A program made the translations under genes and the position numbers. Under the pieces are notes generated by a model, which made no database searches, was not told the origin of the DNA, and saw only the letters and a program-made list of their open reading frames with translations. A stretch of 64,000 bases of DNA, from the NCBI RefSeq assembly GCF_900107585.1, contig NZ_FNQM01000003.1:496001-560000 (forward strand), written 5' to 3'. The stretch comes from Rubrimonas cliftonensis. GTDB taxonomy: Bacteria; Pseudomonadota; Alphaproteobacteria; Rhodobacterales; Rhodobacteraceae. The stretch's first letter is position 1. Every line of letters starts with the position of its first letter. Of the stretch, positions 1-10,612 are shown one piece after another.

Positions 1-802
1 GGTCCGCCGCGTCGCCGAAGGCGTCGTAGAGCACGCGCGCGAACAGAACCCCGGCGGCGACCTTCGGCGCCGTGGCGAAGAAGGCCGTCACCGGGGTCGG
101 CGCGCCTTCGTAGACGTCGGGCGTCCACATGTGGAACGGGGCGGCCGACACCTTGAAGGCGAGGCCGGCGCAGAGGAACACCAGCCCGAACAGCAGCCCG
201 AGCCCCACGCCCTCGGCCGTGACGACCTGCGCGATGGCGGCGAAATTCGTCGAGCCGGTGTAGCCGTAGATAAGCGAGCAGCCGTAGAGCAGCAGGCCGG
301 AGGAGAGCGCGCCGAGCACGAAGTATTTCAGGCCGGCCTCGGTGGACCGCGCGCCGTCGCGGCGCAGCGCGGCGACGACATAGAGCGCCAGCGACTGCAG
401 CTCCAGCCCCATGTAGAGGGTCATCAGGTCGCCTGCCGACACCATCACCAGCATCCCGAGCGTCGCCAGCCCGATGAGCACCGGATATTCGAAGCGCAGC
501 AGGCCGCGCCGCTGCATGTAGTCGCGCGAGAGGATCAGCATGATGCCCGCAGACAGCAGGATCAGCGCCTTGGCGAAGCGCGAGAAGCCGTCGACCACGA
601 AAGCCCCGCCGAAGGCCGAGCGCGCGTCGGCGACGCCCAGCGCGGCGTTGAGCCCCAGCGCGACGAGCAGGGCCGCCATGATGGTCGTGATCTGCCCGGC
701 GCGAGCGTCCTCGCCGCCATAGGCGCCGAACATCAGCAGCGCCATGGACGCCGCGGCGAGCAGGATTTCGGGCAGCGCGAGCGCGAGATCGGCGGAGATC
801 AT
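1..802 (-). CDS. nuoN: NADH-quinone oxidoreductase subunit N (partial)
   Basis: This is a membrane-arm, antiporter-like proton-pumping subunit of respiratory complex I in the inner membrane. About 267 codons are visible from the ATG at 802, and the C-terminal part lies beyond the window edge (the family is about 480 residues). The protein starts [15 protein letters not shown] and carries successive hydrophobic helices. It also has the conserved stretches [28 protein letters not shown] and [20 protein letters not shown], which identify NuoN. It is the last nuo gene, 43 nt after nuoM, as expected for alphaproteobacterial nuo operons. Confidence 0.96.
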   Translation of the reverse strand, partial: MISADLALALPEILLAAASMALLMFGAYGGEDARAGQITTIMAALLVALGLNAALGVADARSAFGGAFVVDGFSRFAKALILLSAGIMLILSRDYMQRRGLLRFEYPVLIGLATLGMLVMVSAGDLMTLYMGLELQSLALYVVAALRRDGARSTEAGLKYFVLGALSSGLLLYGCSLIYGYTGSTNFAAIAQVVTAEGVGLGLLFGLVFLCAGLAFKVSAAPFHMWTPDVYEGAPTPVTAFFATAPKVAAGVLFARVLYDAFGDAAD

Positions 803-845
803 CGGGCGTATCCCTTGTTTTCGGTCGTCATCTGGGCCGCCTCGG

Positions 846-2384
846 TCACTTCAGGGCCACGTCCGCGAGCGCCTGGAAGGCGGCCACGCGCGTCTGCACC
901 TCGTCCACCAGCGCCGACACCGCCGGCGAGAACATGTCGATCGCAAGGCTCGGATAGACGCCGAGCACCACAGTGCCGACGACCAGCGGCGCGAAGATCA
1001 GGGCCTCGCGGCGCGAAAGGTCGGTGATCCCCTGCAGTTCCTCGCGCACCATCTGGCCGAACACCACCCGCTTGAAGAGCCACAGCGCATAGCCCGCCGA
1101 GAGGATAACGCCGGTCGCGCCGACGAAAGCCGCCCAGGTGTTGACCTGGAACGTCCCCATCAGCGTCAGGAACTCGCCCACGAAGCCCGACGTCCCCGGC
1201 AGGCCGACGTTGCCCATCGTGAACAGCAGGAACACCGAGGCGTAGAGCGGCATGCGCGTCACCAGCCCGCCATAGGCGCTGATCTCGCGGGTGTGCATCC
1301 GGTCGTAGATCACGCCGACGCAGAGAAAGAGCGCGCCCGAGATGAAGCCGTGGCTGATCATCTGGAACACCGCGCCGTCGACGCCCTGCTGGTTCGCCGA
1401 GAAGATGCCCATGGTCACGAAACCCATGTGCGCGACGGACGAGTAGGCGATCAGCTTCTTGATGTCCTCCTGCATCAGCGCCACCAGTGACGTGTAGACG
1501 ATGGCGATGACGCTGAGGGTCAGGACGAAGGTCGTCATCAGCTCCGACGCGACCGGGAACATCGGCAGCGAGAAGCGCAGGAAGCCGTAGCCGCCCATCT
1601 TCAGCAGGATCGCCGCCAGCACGACCGAGCCGGCGGTCGGCGCCTGCACATGGGCGTCGGGCAGCCAGGTGTGGACCGGCCACATCGGCATCTTCACCGC
1701 GAAGGAGGCGAAGAAGGCCAGCCAGAGCAGGGTCTGGAAGCCGCCGGCGATCTCGAAGCCGAGCAGGCTCAGCGGCGTCGCCGCGAACTCGTGGCGCAGC
1801 AGTTCGGGAATGCTCGTCGTGCCGGCGTCCCAGAACATCGCGATCATCGCGATCAGCATCAGCAGGGAGCCGAGCAGCGTGTAGAGGAAGAACTTGAAGG
1901 CGGCGTAGACCCGCTCCTTGCCACCCCAGACGCCGATGATGAGAAACATCGGGATCAGCCCGCCCTCGAAGAACAGATACCACAGGATCATGTCCAGCGA
2001 GACGAAGACGCCGATCATCAGCGTCTCGAGCACGAGGAAGGCGGCCATGTACTCGCGCACGCGGGTCTCGACGCCCCAGGAGGCCCAGATCGCCAGCGGC
2101 ATGATGAACGTGGTCAGCAGCACGAAGGGCAGCGAGATGCCGTCGACGCCCACGCGGTAGCTCAGGCCCCCGAGCCACGCCCGCTCCTCCACGAACTGGA
2201 AGCCGGTGTCGGACGCGTCGAAGCCCTGAAGCAGGAAGAGCGAGATCACGAAGGTCGCGACCGTCGCCCAGAGCGCGGCGTAGCGCGCGTTGTCGTTGGC
2301 GGCCTGGTCCTGTCCGCGCACGCCGACCAGCAGGATCAGCGCGCCGAGCAGCGGCAGGAAGGTGATGATGGACAGGATCGGCAT
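846..2384 (-). CDS. nuoM: NADH-quinone oxidoreductase subunit M
   Basis: Proton-pumping antiporter-like subunit of complex I, 512 residues, all-helical membrane protein. The start is taken at [15 protein letters not shown], because an upstream in-frame start would overlap nuoL. Diagnostic stretches are the [15 protein letters not shown] region, [18 protein letters not shown] and the [20 protein letters not shown] motif, followed by the lysine-containing helix [17 protein letters not shown]. The length is normal for NuoM. It lies 4 nt after nuoL and upstream of nuoN. Confidence 0.97.
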   Translation of the reverse strand: MPILSIITFLPLLGALILLVGVRGQDQAANDNARYAALWATVATFVISLFLLQGFDASDTGFQFVEERAWLGGLSYRVGVDGISLPFVLLTTFIMPLAIWASWGVETRVREYMAAFLVLETLMIGVFVSLDMILWYLFFEGGLIPMFLIIGVWGGKERVYAAFKFFLYTLLGSLLMLIAMIAMFWDAGTTSIPELLRHEFAATPLSLLGFEIAGGFQTLLWLAFFASFAVKMPMWPVHTWLPDAHVQAPTAGSVVLAAILLKMGGYGFLRFSLPMFPVASELMTTFVLTLSVIAIVYTSLVALMQEDIKKLIAYSSVAHMGFVTMGIFSANQQGVDGAVFQMISHGFISGALFLCVGVIYDRMHTREISAYGGLVTRMPLYASVFLLFTMGNVGLPGTSGFVGEFLTLMGTFQVNTWAAFVGATGVILSAGYALWLFKRVVFGQMVREELQGITDLSRREALIFAPLVVGTVVLGVYPSLAIDMFSPAVSALVDEVQTRVAAFQALADVALK

Positions 2385-2388
2385 CGCC

Positions 2389-4347
2389 TCAGCCCCCGGT
2401 GACCGCATACCACGTCACCAGCGCCGAAATGCCGAGCAGCATCGCGAACGCGTAGTGATAGAGAAAGCCCGACTGCGCCCTGCCTGCGAGCCGCGTGACC
2501 CAGGGCACCGCGCCCATCGCCAGCCCGTTGATGGCCCCGTCGATGGTCGCGCCGTCGCCCTTCTTCCACAGGAACCTGCCGACCCACATGGCGGGCCGGA
2601 TGAAGATGAAGGCGTAGAGCTCGTCGAACCACCACTTGTTGAGCAGGAACTGGTAGAGGCCCTGGTGGCGCTCGGCGAGCTGCCCCGGCAGTTCCGGGCT
2701 GCGGATGTACATCCACCACGCCAGCGCGAACCCGCCCAGCATCGCGAGGAACGGCGAGAGCTTTACCAGCTTGGAGACGTCGTGGCTGTCATGCAGCACC
2801 GTGTTGCTCTCGGCGGTGAAGATAGACGCGCCCCAGAACGCCGCCTCGTGGTGGCCGACGAAGTCGCCGTAGAACTCCATGCCGGCGAGACCGGCCCCGA
2901 CCGCCAGCACGATCAGCGGCACGGTCATGACGCTGGGGCTCTCGTGCGCTTGCTCGTGGGCGTGCATGTCGCCGCGCGGCTTGCCGTAGAAGGTCATGAA
3001 CATCAGCCGCCACGAGTAGAACGAGGTCATCGCGGCCGCGGCCAGCAGCAGCAGATAGGCGTAGTTGGCGGCCGGCGCCTGAGCCGCGTAGGCGCTCTCG
3101 ATGATGACGTCCTTGGAGATGAAGCCCGCGAAGCCGATCGGCGTGTCGAGCACGTAGACCAGCGGCAGCCCGACGCCTGTGATGGCGAGCGTGCCGATCA
3201 TCATCATCCAGAACGTCAGCGGGATCTTGTCCTTCAACCCGCCGTAGTGGCGCATGTCCTGCTCGTGGTGCATGGCGTGGATGACCGAGCCGGCCCCGAG
3301 GAACAGCAGCGCCTTGAAGAAGGCGTGGGTGAACAGGTGGAACATCGCCGCCTGATAGACGCCGAGGCCCGCGATGGCGAACATGTAGCCGAGCTGCGAG
3401 CAGGTCGAATAGGCGATCACCCGCTTGATGTCGGTCTGCACCAGCCCGATGGTCGCCGCAAATAGCGCCGTGGACGCGCCGATCACCGTCACCACCCACT
3501 GCGCCGTCGGCGCGACCTCGAACAGCGGCGACATCCGGCAGACGAGGAAGACGCCCGCCGTCACCATGGTCGCGGCGTGGATCAGCGCGGAGACCGGCGT
3601 CGGCCCCTCCATCGCGTCCGGCAGCCAGGTGTGCAGGAACAGCTGCGCCGACTTGCCCATGGCGCCGATAAACAGCAGCAGCGCCAGCGTCTCGGCGGCG
3701 TTCACCTCCATGCCGAGGAAGCGGAACGTGCTGTCGGCGAGCATCGGCGCCGCGGCGAACACGTCGTCGAACTGCATCGAGTCGACCATGTAGAACAGGC
3801 CGAAGATGCCGAGCAGATACCCGAAATCGCCGACGCGGTTGACGATGAAGGCCTTCATCGCCGCGCGGTTGGCGCTCTCCTTGTGCCGCCAGAAGCCGAT
3901 CAGCAGATACGAGGCGACGCCCACGCCCTCCCAGCCGAAGAACATCTGCACGAGGTTGTCGGCCGTCACCAGCGCCAGCATCGCGAAGGTGAAGAAGGAG
4001 AGATAGGCGAAGAAGCGCGGCTTGGCGGGGTCGTCCGCCATGTAGCCCATCGAATAGGCGTGCACGAGCGCGGAGACCGAAGTGACCACGCAGAGCATCA
4101 CCACCGTCAGCGCGTCGACGCGGACGCCCCACTCCACCGAAAGGCTGCCGGACTCGATCCAGCGGGCGATGACGATGCTGCGCACCGCCTCGTGGTCGAA
4201 GGTGAAGAACGCGATCCACGAAAGCAGGCAGGCGACCGCGACAGTGCCGGTCGTCAGCAGCATCGCCCCGCGTTCGCCGATGGCGCGGCCCCCGAAGCCG
4301 GCGATGACGGCCGCGACGAGCGGCGCGAGCAGGATGAAGGAGTACAT
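2389..4347 (-). CDS. nuoL: NADH-quinone oxidoreductase subunit L
   Basis: Largest antiporter-like proton-pumping subunit of complex I, 652 residues, located at the distal end of the membrane arm. It has many hydrophobic helices, the [18 protein letters not shown] signature, [27 protein letters not shown] split over two helices, and the ionisable segment [17 protein letters not shown]. The long C-terminal part (about residues 520-652) corresponds to the lateral helix and its anchoring helix. It begins 3 nt after nuoK stops, so translation is probably coupled. Confidence 0.97.
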   Translation of the reverse strand: MYSFILLAPLVAAVIAGFGGRAIGERGAMLLTTGTVAVACLLSWIAFFTFDHEAVRSIVIARWIESGSLSVEWGVRVDALTVVMLCVVTSVSALVHAYSMGYMADDPAKPRFFAYLSFFTFAMLALVTADNLVQMFFGWEGVGVASYLLIGFWRHKESANRAAMKAFIVNRVGDFGYLLGIFGLFYMVDSMQFDDVFAAAPMLADSTFRFLGMEVNAAETLALLLFIGAMGKSAQLFLHTWLPDAMEGPTPVSALIHAATMVTAGVFLVCRMSPLFEVAPTAQWVVTVIGASTALFAATIGLVQTDIKRVIAYSTCSQLGYMFAIAGLGVYQAAMFHLFTHAFFKALLFLGAGSVIHAMHHEQDMRHYGGLKDKIPLTFWMMMIGTLAITGVGLPLVYVLDTPIGFAGFISKDVIIESAYAAQAPAANYAYLLLLAAAAMTSFYSWRLMFMTFYGKPRGDMHAHEQAHESPSVMTVPLIVLAVGAGLAGMEFYGDFVGHHEAAFWGASIFTAESNTVLHDSHDVSKLVKLSPFLAMLGGFALAWWMYIRSPELPGQLAERHQGLYQFLLNKWWFDELYAFIFIRPAMWVGRFLWKKGDGATIDGAINGLAMGAVPWVTRLAGRAQSGFLYHYAFAMLLGISALVTWYAVTGG

Positions 4348-4350
4348 GGC

Positions 4351-4686
4351 TCAGCCCTTCATCATGTTGACGTCTTCGACGTCGATGGAGCCGCGGTTGC
4401 GGAAGAAGCAGACGAGGATGGCGAGCCCGATGGCCGCCTCCGCCGCCGCGACCGTCAGGATGAACATCGTGAAGACCTGACCGACCATATCGCCGAGATG
4501 GGCCGAGAACGCGACCATGTTGATGTTGACCGCCAGCAGCATCAGCTCGATCGACATCAGGATGACGATCACGTTCTTGCGGTTGGCGAAGATGCCGAAA
4601 ATTCCCGTGACGAAGAGGATGGCCGCCACGGTTAGGAAATGGCCGAGGCCGATCCCGGCGTCGGACAGCATGTTCATCGCCTCCAT
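4351..4686 (-). CDS. nuoK: NADH-quinone oxidoreductase subunit K
   Basis: Small three-helix membrane subunit of complex I, 111 residues with the chosen start. The ATG at 4686 has a strong G-rich Shine-Dalgarno (AAGGGGGGAG) about 8 nt upstream. An earlier in-frame ATG at 4707 lacks one. The conserved core [20 protein letters not shown] contains the buried glutamate of helix 2, and [17 protein letters not shown] holds the second conserved glutamate. It ends in VEDVNMMKG, as in Rhodobacter relatives. Confidence 0.96.
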   Translation of the reverse strand: MEAMNMLSDAGIGLGHFLTVAAILFVTGIFGIFANRKNVIVILMSIELMLLAVNINMVAFSAHLGDMVGQVFTMFILTVAAAEAAIGLAILVCFFRNRGSIDVEDVNMMKG

Positions 4687-4744
4687 GATCCGGCTCCCCC
4701 CTTGCACGCCATGCCTGCTGCCCTCGTCTTCATGCGCGTGATCT

Positions 4745-5359
4745 TCATACGCCTTGCCCCGGCTTCACGTCGCGCAGCTCCACGCTCTGCTCGCGGGTGC
4801 GGTACATCTGCGCGAGCACGTCCTGGCGCTTGACGCCCTCGCGCTTGCGCAGCGTCAGCACGATGGCGCCGACCATGGCGACGAACAGCACCATGCCGGC
4901 AAGCTGGAACAGGTGGAGGTAGTCGTCATAGATCAGCCGCCCGAGCGCGACGGTGTTGGAGACCTCATCGGGCGTCGGCGAGACCGCCGCGCGCGAGGCG
5001 ACCGCCGCATCGCCGAACTGCCAGACGCCGACGGCCAGCACGATTTCCGTCAGCAGCACTGCGCCGATGAGCAGGCCGAAAGGCATGTTCTCGACGAAGC
5101 CCGACTTCAGCGCCGCGAAATCGACGTCGAGCATCATCACGACGAACAGGAACAGCACCGCGACCGCGCCGACATAGACGATGACCAGCAGCATCGCCAC
5201 GAACTCCGCGCCCAGCAGCACGAACAGGCCAGCCGTCGAGAAGAAGGCGAGGATCAGCCACAGCACCGAGTGCACCGGGTTGCGCGCCAGCGTCACCATA
5301 AGCCCCGAGGCCACGGCCACGGCGGCGAACACGTAGAAGGCCAGGGCAGCTATCGCCAT
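4745..5359 (-). CDS. nuoJ: NADH-quinone oxidoreductase subunit J
   Basis: Membrane subunit of complex I, 204 residues with about five transmembrane helices. The start [13 protein letters not shown] is preceded by GAGGGAAC. Conserved NuoJ stretches are [31 protein letters not shown], read in two parts, and [19 protein letters not shown], which contains the pi-bulge helix of the family. A short polar C-terminal tail follows the last helix. It lies between nuoI (111 nt) and nuoK (58 nt); the nuoI-nuoJ gap is one of the longest inside the operon. Confidence 0.96.
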   Translation of the reverse strand: MAIAALAFYVFAAVAVASGLMVTLARNPVHSVLWLILAFFSTAGLFVLLGAEFVAMLLVIVYVGAVAVLFLFVVMMLDVDFAALKSGFVENMPFGLLIGAVLLTEIVLAVGVWQFGDAAVASRAAVSPTPDEVSNTVALGRLIYDDYLHLFQLAGMVLFVAMVGAIVLTLRKREGVKRQDVLAQMYRTREQSVELRDVKPGQGV

Positions 5360-5470
5360 CGTCGTTCCCTCGTGCGTTCCTTGGGTGCGGCGCGGCAAGC
5401 GCTACACCAGTTCGGGCGAAAGACCCATGCGCCGCGGCGCCCCCTCGCGCGCGGCGCGCCGCCGCAGGCG

Positions 5471-5962
5471 TCAGCGATAGGGCGCGTCCATCTCGATGTT
5501 GCGGGCGATCTCGCGCTCCCACCGGTCGCCGTTCGCGAGCAGCTTATCCTTGTTGTAGAACAGTTCCTCCCGCGTTTCGGTCGCGAACTCGAAGTTCGGA
5601 CCCTCCACGATGGCGTCCACCGGGCATGCCTCCTGACAGAAGCCGCAGTAGATGCACTTCGTCATGTCGATGTCGTAGCGCGTGGTGCGGCGCGAGCCGT
5701 CCTCGCGCGGTTCGGCCTCGATGGTGATGGCCTGCGCCGGGCAGATCGCCTCGCAGAGCTTGCAGGCGATGCACCGCTCCTCGCCGTTGGGGTAGCGGCG
5801 CAGGGCGTGCTCGCCGCGGAAACGCGGGCTCAGCGGGCCCTTCTCGTGCGGATAGTTCACCGTGACCTTGGGCTTGAGGAAGTACTTCATCCCCACCCTG
5901 AAGCCCGCGATGAAGTCCGCCAGCAGGAAGTAGCGCGCGGCCTTGTCGAACGCGATGGCCAT
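5471..5962 (-). CDS. nuoI: NADH-quinone oxidoreductase subunit I (2x[4Fe-4S])
   Basis: Peripheral-arm ferredoxin-like subunit carrying clusters N6a and N6b, which pass electrons from NuoG/NuoF towards NuoB. It has 163 residues. The ligand sets are C64-x2-C67-x2-C70-x3-C74-P and C103-x2-C106-x2-C109-x3-C113-P, both complete. The N terminus (about 1-30) is the amphipathic membrane-associated part. The ATG at 5962 lies just 2 nt after the nuoH stop. Confidence 0.97.
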   Translation of the reverse strand: MAIAFDKAARYFLLADFIAGFRVGMKYFLKPKVTVNYPHEKGPLSPRFRGEHALRRYPNGEERCIACKLCEAICPAQAITIEAEPREDGSRRTTRYDIDMTKCIYCGFCQEACPVDAIVEGPNFEFATETREELFYNKDKLLANGDRWEREIARNIEMDAPYR

Positions 5963-5964
5963 GG

Positions 5965-6999
5965 TCAGCCTCCAACCGCCCAGCGGGCGTATCCGGGAAC
6001 GTCGAGTTTCGCGAGCGTGGCGGCGATCACGACCCAGGCCAGCGACATCGGCAGGAACACCTTCCAGCCGAGCCGCATCAGCTGGTCGTAGCGGTAGCGC
6101 GGCACGATCGCCTTCACCATCGCGAACAGGAAGAAGAACGCGACCACCTTGAGCGTGAACCACAGCACGCCGTCCGGCAGCCCCGGTATCGGGGACAGCC
6201 AGCCGCCGAAGAAGAGCGTGGTGATCAGCGCGCACATCATCACGATGGCCATGTATTCGCCGATCATGAACAGCAGGTAGGGCGTGGACGAGTATTCCAC
6301 CTGATAGCCGGCGACGAGTTCGGACTCGGCCTCCGGCAGGTCGAAGGGCGGGCGGTTGGTCTCCGCCAGCGCCGAGACGAAGAACAGCACCACCATCGGC
6401 AGGTGCGGCAGCCAGTACCAGGAGAACAGGCCATAGGCGCCGTCCTGCGCGCGCACGATCTCCGAGAGGTTCAGCGAACCGGTCGAGATCATCACGCCGA
6501 CGATGATCAGGCCGATGGAGACCTCGTAGGACACCATCTGCGCCGCCGAGCGCAGCCCGCCAAGGAACGGATACTTCGAGTTCGACGCCCAGCCGCCCAT
6601 GATGACGCCATAGACGCCGAGCGAACTGATCGCGAAGATATAGAGGATGCCGACATTGAGATCGGACACCACCCAGCCGTCGGCGAAGGGGATCACCGCC
6701 CAGGCCACCGACGCCAGCACGAAGCTGATGAGCGGCGCGAGCAGATATACAGCCCGGTCGGCGCCCGCCGGGATCACCACTTCCTTGACCACGAACTTCA
6801 GGAAGTCCGCGAAGCTCTGCAGCAGGCCAAAGGGGCCGACCACGTTCGGACCGCGCCGAAGCTGCACCGCCGCCCACACCTTGCGGTCCATGTAGAGCAG
6901 GAAGGCGAGGCTCAGCAGCAGGCTCACCACCACCGCGAGGCACTGCGCGAGGATGACGGTGAACTGGCCGAAGCCGCTGTCGAAGAAGGTCGTCTCCAT
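5965..6999 (-). CDS. nuoH: NADH-quinone oxidoreductase subunit H
   Basis: Membrane subunit at the junction of the two arms of complex I, forming much of the quinone-binding chamber. It has 344 residues and about eight helices. Signature stretches are [21 protein letters not shown] (residues around 35-55), the acidic loop [20 protein letters not shown], and [19 protein letters not shown]. It sits 4 nt after nuoG and 2 nt before nuoI, consistent with translational coupling. Confidence 0.97.
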   Translation of the reverse strand: METTFFDSGFGQFTVILAQCLAVVVSLLLSLAFLLYMDRKVWAAVQLRRGPNVVGPFGLLQSFADFLKFVVKEVVIPAGADRAVYLLAPLISFVLASVAWAVIPFADGWVVSDLNVGILYIFAISSLGVYGVIMGGWASNSKYPFLGGLRSAAQMVSYEVSIGLIIVGVMISTGSLNLSEIVRAQDGAYGLFSWYWLPHLPMVVLFFVSALAETNRPPFDLPEAESELVAGYQVEYSSTPYLLFMIGEYMAIVMMCALITTLFFGGWLSPIPGLPDGVLWFTLKVVAFFFLFAMVKAIVPRYRYDQLMRLGWKVFLPMSLAWVVIAATLAKLDVPGYARWAVGG

Positions 7000-7003
7000 C
7001 GGC

Positions 7004-9013
7004 TTACTCCGCCGCCATGGGGCGCTCGGCCCGTTCCGCCGCGAGCCGGCTCAGTTCGGCCATCACGGCGGAGGCCCGCGCGACGGGGTTGGTCAGGAAA
7101 TGATCCCTGACCGGCGTCTCGTAGCGCGCGGTCGTCAGCGCGCCCGACGGCGTCGCGACGGCCTCGCTCACGGCGATCTCGTCGATGCGCGCGAGATGCG
7201 GATGCGCGGCGAACAGCTTCTCGCGCAGCTGGGCGAGGCTGTCATAGGGCAGCTTCTCGCCGACATGCTCCGACAGCGCCCGGATGATCGCCCAGTCCTC
7301 CTTGGCCTCGCCCGGGGGAAAGCCCGCGCGGAAGGCCATCTGCGCGCGTCCTTCGGTGTTGACGAGGATCGCGGACTGCTCGGTGTAGGCCGCGCCCGGC
7401 AGCACCACGTCCGCCCGGTGAGCGCCGCGGTCGCCGTGGCTGCCCTGGTAGATGACGAAGGGGCCGGCGGGGATGTCGATCTCATCGACGCCCAGCGCAT
7501 AGACGACCCCGGCGCCGTCGAGCGCCGCCGCCAGGCCGCCCCGGGTCGTGAATCCGAGGTCCATGGCCCCAACGCGGCCGGCGGCGGTGTGCAGCACCAG
7601 CAGGCCGCCGCCGGTCTCGCCCTTCACGCCGATGCGCTGGCAGGCGGCGAGAACCGCCCCGCCGTCCTCACCCATGAGCGCGCCCTGCCCCACGATCACC
7701 AGCGTCTCGGGGCCGGCGGCGTCGAGCGCCTTGCCCAGCGCCGCGCCACCCTCGCCGAGATACTCGCAAGGATAGGTCAGATCGACCGCGGCCCCGATCA
7801 GCGCAACGTCGGCGCCGTTCGCCCAGGCCCTGCGGATGCGCGCGTTCAGCACCGGGGCTTCGGCCCGCGGGTTGGTTCCGACCAGAAGAATGCGTTTCGC
7901 GCGGTCGATGTCGGCGACGCCCGCGGTCCCGACATAGGCCGAGCGGTCGCCCTCGGGCAGCTTCGCGCCGTCGGTCCGGCACTCGACGCTGCCGCCGAGC
8001 CCTTCGACGAGTTGCCTGAGCGCGAACAGCGGCTCGACCGGCGCGAGGTCTCCGGCCAGCGCGGCGACCTTGCCGCCCTTCATCGCGGCGGCGCAGGCGG
8101 CGAAGGCCTCCGCCCAGCTCGCCGCGCGCAGGCGGCCGTTCTCGCGGATGTAGGGGCGGTCGAGCCGCTGGCGCTTCAGCCCGTCCACCACCTGGCGCGT
8201 CTTGTCCGCGATCCACTCCTCGTTCACGTCGTCATGGTTGCGGGGCAGGATGCGCATGACCTCGCGCCCCCGCACGTCGACGCGGATGTTCGAGCCGAGC
8301 GCGTCCATCGCGTCGATGGTCTCGACCTTGCGCAGCTCCCATGGCCGCGCGGTGAAGGCGTAGGGCTTGTTGGTCAGCGCGCCGACCGGGCAGAGGTCGA
8401 CGATGTTGCCCTGCATCTCGGAGCTGAGGATCTGCCCGAGATAGGAGGTGATCTCGCTGTCCTCGCCGCGGCCGGTCTGGCCCATCTCCGCCACGCCGGC
8501 GACTTCGGTGATGAAGCGCACGCAGCGGGTGCAGGAGATGCAGCGCGTCATGTGCGTGCCGACGAGCGGCCCGAGCTGGAGGTCCTCCGCGGCGCGCTTG
8601 GGCTCGCGGTAGCGCGAGAAGTCCACGCCGTAAGCCATCGCCTGGTCCTGCAGGTCGCACTCGCCGCCCTGGTCGCAGATCGGGCAGTCGAGCGGGTGGT
8701 TGATGAGCAGGAACTCCATCACCCCCTCGCGGGCCTTCCTGACCATCGGGGACTTCGTCCTGACCTCGGGCGGCTCGCCGTTGCGGCCGGGGCGAAGGTC
8801 CTTCACCTGCATGGCGCAGGAGGCGGCTGGCTTCGGCGGCCCGCCGACGACCTCCACGAGGCACATGCGGCAGTTGCCGGCGATGCTCAGCCGCTCATGG
8901 TAGCAGAAGCGGGGTATCTCCACGCCGGCCTGCTCGCAGGCCTGCAGGAGCGTCAGCGCGGGGTCGACCTCGAGGGTCTGACCGTCGATGACGATGGGGC
9001 GGAGGTCGGTCAT
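7004..9013 (-). CDS. nuoG: NADH-quinone oxidoreductase subunit G
   Basis: Iron-sulfur subunit of the NADH-oxidising module, 669 residues, normal for alphaproteobacteria. The N-terminal ferredoxin domain shows the [2Fe-2S] motif around CRMCLVEV. Next come the His/Cys cluster segment [18 protein letters not shown] and the [10 protein letters not shown] [4Fe-4S] motif. The rest is a molybdopterin-oxidoreductase-like domain that has lost catalytic function in this family. The gene is separated from nuoF by three non-Nuo genes. Confidence 0.96.
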   Translation of the reverse strand: MTDLRPIVIDGQTLEVDPALTLLQACEQAGVEIPRFCYHERLSIAGNCRMCLVEVVGGPPKPAASCAMQVKDLRPGRNGEPPEVRTKSPMVRKAREGVMEFLLINHPLDCPICDQGGECDLQDQAMAYGVDFSRYREPKRAAEDLQLGPLVGTHMTRCISCTRCVRFITEVAGVAEMGQTGRGEDSEITSYLGQILSSEMQGNIVDLCPVGALTNKPYAFTARPWELRKVETIDAMDALGSNIRVDVRGREVMRILPRNHDDVNEEWIADKTRQVVDGLKRQRLDRPYIRENGRLRAASWAEAFAACAAAMKGGKVAALAGDLAPVEPLFALRQLVEGLGGSVECRTDGAKLPEGDRSAYVGTAGVADIDRAKRILLVGTNPRAEAPVLNARIRRAWANGADVALIGAAVDLTYPCEYLGEGGAALGKALDAAGPETLVIVGQGALMGEDGGAVLAACQRIGVKGETGGGLLVLHTAAGRVGAMDLGFTTRGGLAAALDGAGVVYALGVDEIDIPAGPFVIYQGSHGDRGAHRADVVLPGAAYTEQSAILVNTEGRAQMAFRAGFPPGEAKEDWAIIRALSEHVGEKLPYDSLAQLREKLFAAHPHLARIDEIAVSEAVATPSGALTTARYETPVRDHFLTNPVARASAVMAELSRLAAERAERPMAAE

Positions 9014-9044
9014 CGGTCCTCGCAGAAAGTCAGGGTTTCGCGCA

Positions 9045-9758
9045 TCACCGACCCTCGATCCGGGCGACGGCGGTGAAGTCGAAGAAAAGCTTCGGGTTGC
9101 GTGCGATGAGCGCCTTCGGCGTCCCGCCGAAAACGGCGCGGTTCACTTCCGCCGCGAACTGGCACGTCGCCTTCGTGACCTCCGGCCACCGGGCGTAATC
9201 GTCGACGATCAACACCCCCTTCGCGTCGAGCAGGCTCCAGTAGGCGCGCAGATCCGCAAGGCAGGCGGCATACTCGTGCGAGCCGTCGATGTGGATCACC
9301 TGCGCCTTGACGCCCAGTTTCTGCAGAACCACAGCGGCGGAGGCGCCGTCCATGGGCAGCGGCGTGATCCGATTCTGGTGTCCGCGCTTCATGACGTTGG
9401 CGAGGAAGGTCCGATAGATCGTCGGCATGCCGTGCTCATGGCGCAGCGACGCGCGCCACCGCTCCTGCAACAGGTGCTCCGACGAGCCTAGCCAGGTGTC
9501 GATCGCGAGAATTTCGCCGTCGACGCCCAGCCTCTCCATCACGTCGGCCATGTAGAGCGCCGACATGCCTTTCCAGACGCCCAGCTCGATCACCAGGCGC
9601 GGCCGACAGAGTTCGATCACCGTATCGAAGAACGGATGACGGGAATTCCACCCCTGCTCGTCGACCCGCGCAGGGTCCAGCTGCAGCCCATCGAAGGCGT
9701 TCGGAATGTTCAGCACATCGCGGATCGGAGTGCTCGGTGCGTCGGCGCCGTCGCTCAT
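9045..9758 (-). CDS. class I SAM-dependent methyltransferase (CmcI/Methyltransf_24-like)
   Basis: Predicted soluble methyltransferase of 237 residues. Motif I reads [18 protein letters not shown] (about residues 55-72), followed by [10 protein letters not shown], where the acidic residue would contact SAM ribose. [17 protein letters not shown] and [13 protein letters not shown] fit the CmcI/Methyltransf_24 pattern with its HIDG...DDY elements. The substrate cannot be deduced. It lies between the DUF3291 gene (4 nt upstream) and nuoG (31 nt downstream), so it is probably co-transcribed with complex I. Family call is firm; role in complex I is only suggested by position. Confidence 0.8.
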   Translation of the reverse strand: MSDGADAPSTPIRDVLNIPNAFDGLQLDPARVDEQGWNSRHPFFDTVIELCRPRLVIELGVWKGMSALYMADVMERLGVDGEILAIDTWLGSSEHLLQERWRASLRHEHGMPTIYRTFLANVMKRGHQNRITPLPMDGASAAVVLQKLGVKAQVIHIDGSHEYAACLADLRAYWSLLDAKGVLIVDDYARWPEVTKATCQFAAEVNRAVFGGTPKALIARNPKLFFDFTAVARIEGR

Positions 9759-9762
9759 CGTT

Positions 9763-10254
9763 TTACTCCGCCGCCATGCAGCGCATCTCGCGCCATCGGG
9801 TCGCCTGCGCGAGATGCGCCCAGCCGAAAGCGTGGTCGGTGTCGCCGTGCGCCTTGAGATGCTCCAGCCGCTCCAGCGCCTCCTCGATGGTCGGCCGCCA
9901 GCCCACGGGCACGAACCACATCACGAAATGCATGGCGCCCAGCACCTCGAACCACTCCGCGCGGCGCTCATAGAACTGGCGGTGCACCGTGTCCCACACG
10001 AAGCGCTCAAGACTGGCCACGTCCTCCCAGACCGTGAGGTTCGAGACGAAACGCGGGTCGCCATCGAGCTTTACGTCGGTGTTGCCGCGGCCGGGCTCGC
10101 CGGAGCCCTCCATCATCCACACGAAGCCGGGCATGCGCTTGCCGAGCCCGTTGACGCGGTCGAGCGCGCCCATGAACTCCGCCACGCGCGGGTCATCGGT
10201 CTCGGCGACGAGGCGGCCGATGTTGAGCTGGGCGAGATGGCGATCCCTGCTCAT
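9763..10254 (-). CDS. DUF3291 domain protein
   Basis: Small protein of 163 residues that looks like a DUF3291 / dimeric alpha-beta barrel-type protein. Visible features are the N-terminal HLAQLNIGRL strand, a middle FVSNLTVWEDVASLERFVW segment and a late MWFVPVGWRPTIEEALERL helix, all typical of this family. The ATG at 10254 is preceded closely by GGGGGGAGG. No catalytic motif is evident and no function is assigned. It sits inside the nuo operon between the zinc-ribbon gene and the methyltransferase gene. Confidence 0.78.
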   Translation of the reverse strand: MSRDRHLAQLNIGRLVAETDDPRVAEFMGALDRVNGLGKRMPGFVWMMEGSGEPGRGNTDVKLDGDPRFVSNLTVWEDVASLERFVWDTVHRQFYERRAEWFEVLGAMHFVMWFVPVGWRPTIEEALERLEHLKAHGDTDHAFGWAHLAQATRWREMRCMAAE

Positions 10255-10333
10255 CACCTCCCCCCATTGACCTGTGAAGTCGCAGGACTCGCGGCGCCGG
10301 GGAACAAGCCCCATACGGGCCCCATCGAACGGC

Positions 10334-10606
10334 TCACCGGACAAATAGCCTTTCGATCGTGACGATAGCAATCGCCAGACCGCAACCGAGAAGCACGCCG
10401 GCAAGCGCTCTCATGCCCCATTGGCGCCGGCTCATCGACCAGAGGCGCCGGTCGAGAGCGTCGTCGCGGACCACGAAGCCGCACTGCGAGCAGAGAAAGT
10501 TTCCCATGGTCGGGCCATGGTCGTGACCACAGCTGTGGCACACCCCGCTGTTGAAAGCAGGCACATTGGACGAGGTCCAGAAGGAGCGGCGATGCTTTGC
10601 GGGCAT
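10334..10606 (-). CDS. small zinc-ribbon membrane protein, unknown function
   Basis: Predicted protein of 90 residues with two CxxC knuckles (C23/C26 and C39/C42), which make a plausible zinc ribbon. A short basic stretch follows, then one transmembrane helix at about 66-84. The arrangement suggests a membrane-anchored cytoplasmic zinc domain. It starts only 6 nt after the nuoF stop, so it should be translated from the nuo mRNA. It could be an assembly or iron-sulfur-related accessory factor, but nothing in the sequence proves that. Confidence 0.65.
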   Translation of the reverse strand: MPAKHRRSFWTSSNVPAFNSGVCHSCGHDHGPTMGNFLCSQCGFVVRDDALDRRLWSMSRRQWGMRALAGVLLGCGLAIAIVTIERLFVR

Positions 10607-10612
10607 CGACCA

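Noticed and set aside
131-3465. Long plus-strand open frames opposite nuoN/nuoM/nuoL (for example 131-1027, 2290-3465)
   Set aside because: Their translations are rich in Arg/His/Gln/Asp and low in hydrophobics, the usual mirror of GC-rich genes. The minus strand codes for unmistakable Nuo proteins.
5471-6943. Apparent NuoH-NuoI fusion frame
   Set aside because: The N-terminal part is an out-of-frame reading of nuoH; NuoI starts at 5962 with its own ATG just after the nuoH stop.
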